From JBMNTU01 sp050945895 (GTDB taxonomy: Bacteria > Bacillota > Clostridia > Christensenellales > Christensenellaceae): a stretch of 31,918 nucleotides of DNA. Positions 31,838 to 31,918 of this stretch are shown here, piece by piece. The translations under genes and the position numbers were made by a program. Under the pieces are notes generated by a model. The model saw only the letters and a program-made list of their open reading frames with translations. It did not search any database and was not told the origin of the DNA. The first letter of the stretch is position 1. Each line of letters begins with the position of its first letter. The stretch is from assembly GCA_050945895.1 (NCBI GenBank), contig JBMNTU010000011.1, forward strand, positions 1 to 31,918, given 5' to 3'.

Positions 31838-31862
31838 GGGAGGCGTCCAGAAGGCGCCTCCC
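31838..31862. repeat. GC-rich inverted repeat before the right-edge promoter
   Basis: GGGAGGCG (31838-31845) and CGCCTCCC (31855-31862) pair around a 9-base loop. On the minus strand it is followed by TTTT, so it could be a weak minus-strand terminator. It also covers the -35 region of the next plus-strand promoter, so an operator role is possible. Confidence 0.55.
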
Positions 31863-31875
31863 ACAGATACACACT

Positions 31876-31918
31876 TGATATAATGATTTTGGAAAAGAAT
31901 CAATCAAGGAGTGTATGC
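31876..31918 (+). promoter_or_regulatory. extended -10 promoter and ribosome site of a gene starting at the window edge
   Basis: TGATATAAT (31876-31884) is an extended -10. AAGGAG (31906-31911) and an ATG at 31915 follow, so a plus-strand gene probably begins as the window ends. The Shine-Dalgarno to ATG gap is short (3 bases), so the true start could lie just outside the window. Confidence 0.55.

Overview
The window reads as a chromosomal segment of a low-to-mid GC Bacillota, most likely class Clostridia; a Christensenellales-like relative is possible but this is only an impression from protein style. Supporting signs are DivIC, the rpsF-ssb-rpsR operon, the tilS-hpt-ftsH cluster, Gram-positive-type lipoproteins with lipoboxes, strong Shine-Dalgarno sites, GTG/TTG starts, and many TGnTATAAT extended -10 promoters. 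I see no rRNA, tRNA, CRISPR array, transposase, integrase or phage gene.

Layout. (1) 162-3366, plus strand: an NYN-LOTUS RNA-binding/nuclease-like protein followed at once by a P-type cation ATPase. (2) 3435-6203, plus: thymidylate synthase, dihydrofolate reductase, MscL with a zinc ribbon, a minimal MGMT-type protein (ATGA overlap with mscL) and a single-domain response regulator, ending at a bidirectional terminator. (3) 6292-7407, minus: rpsR, ssb and rpsF read from one good promoter, then a small lipoprotein of unknown role. (4) 8006-9583: an SGNH hydrolase and, convergent with it, ispE, whose promoter appears to give an almost leaderless mRNA. (5) 9721-11228, plus: an RlmI-like methyltransferase overlapping a short RluA-type pseudouridine synthase. 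(6) 11341-11772: divIC. (7) 11918-17656, plus: two tandem paralogous polytopic membrane proteins with an Asn-Asp-Asp-Phe motif, a DegT/RffA-type sugar aminotransferase and a GtrB/ArnC-type glycosyltransferase, ending in a terminator. (8) 17829-21825: tilS, hpt, ftsH. (9) 21879-25169: a PHP phosphoesterase, a divergent PRPP synthetase and a secreted, membrane-anchored Pro/Thr/Glu-rich protein. (10) 25374-28144: an EAL-HDOD protein and a YerB-like DUF3048 lipoprotein, each with its own promoter. (11) 28356-31694, minus: a TIM-barrel epimerase-like protein, a YfbR-like nucleotidase and an M3-like lipoprotein peptidase. At the right edge an extended -10 promoter and Shine-Dalgarno site announce one more plus-strand gene.

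The most interesting region is 11918-17656. Its combination (sugar aminotransferase, polyprenyl-phosphate glycosyltransferase, two GT-C-like membrane proteins) repeats the logic of the Gram-negative ArnB/ArnC/ArnT system. It may load an amino sugar on undecaprenyl phosphate and move it to an extracellular acceptor. It sits between divIC and tilS, which are usually close in Bacillota. The second strong observation is the epimerase-like gene at 30821-31629: its well-placed start codon and its body are in different frames, joined exactly at a U_UUU_UUG heptamer, so it is either a homopolymer indel or a -1 frameshift site.

Starts given here were often moved downstream of the longest open frame because a Shine-Dalgarno site, signal peptide or family N-terminus fits better. 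Functions are inferred from motifs recognised by eye, without database searches.
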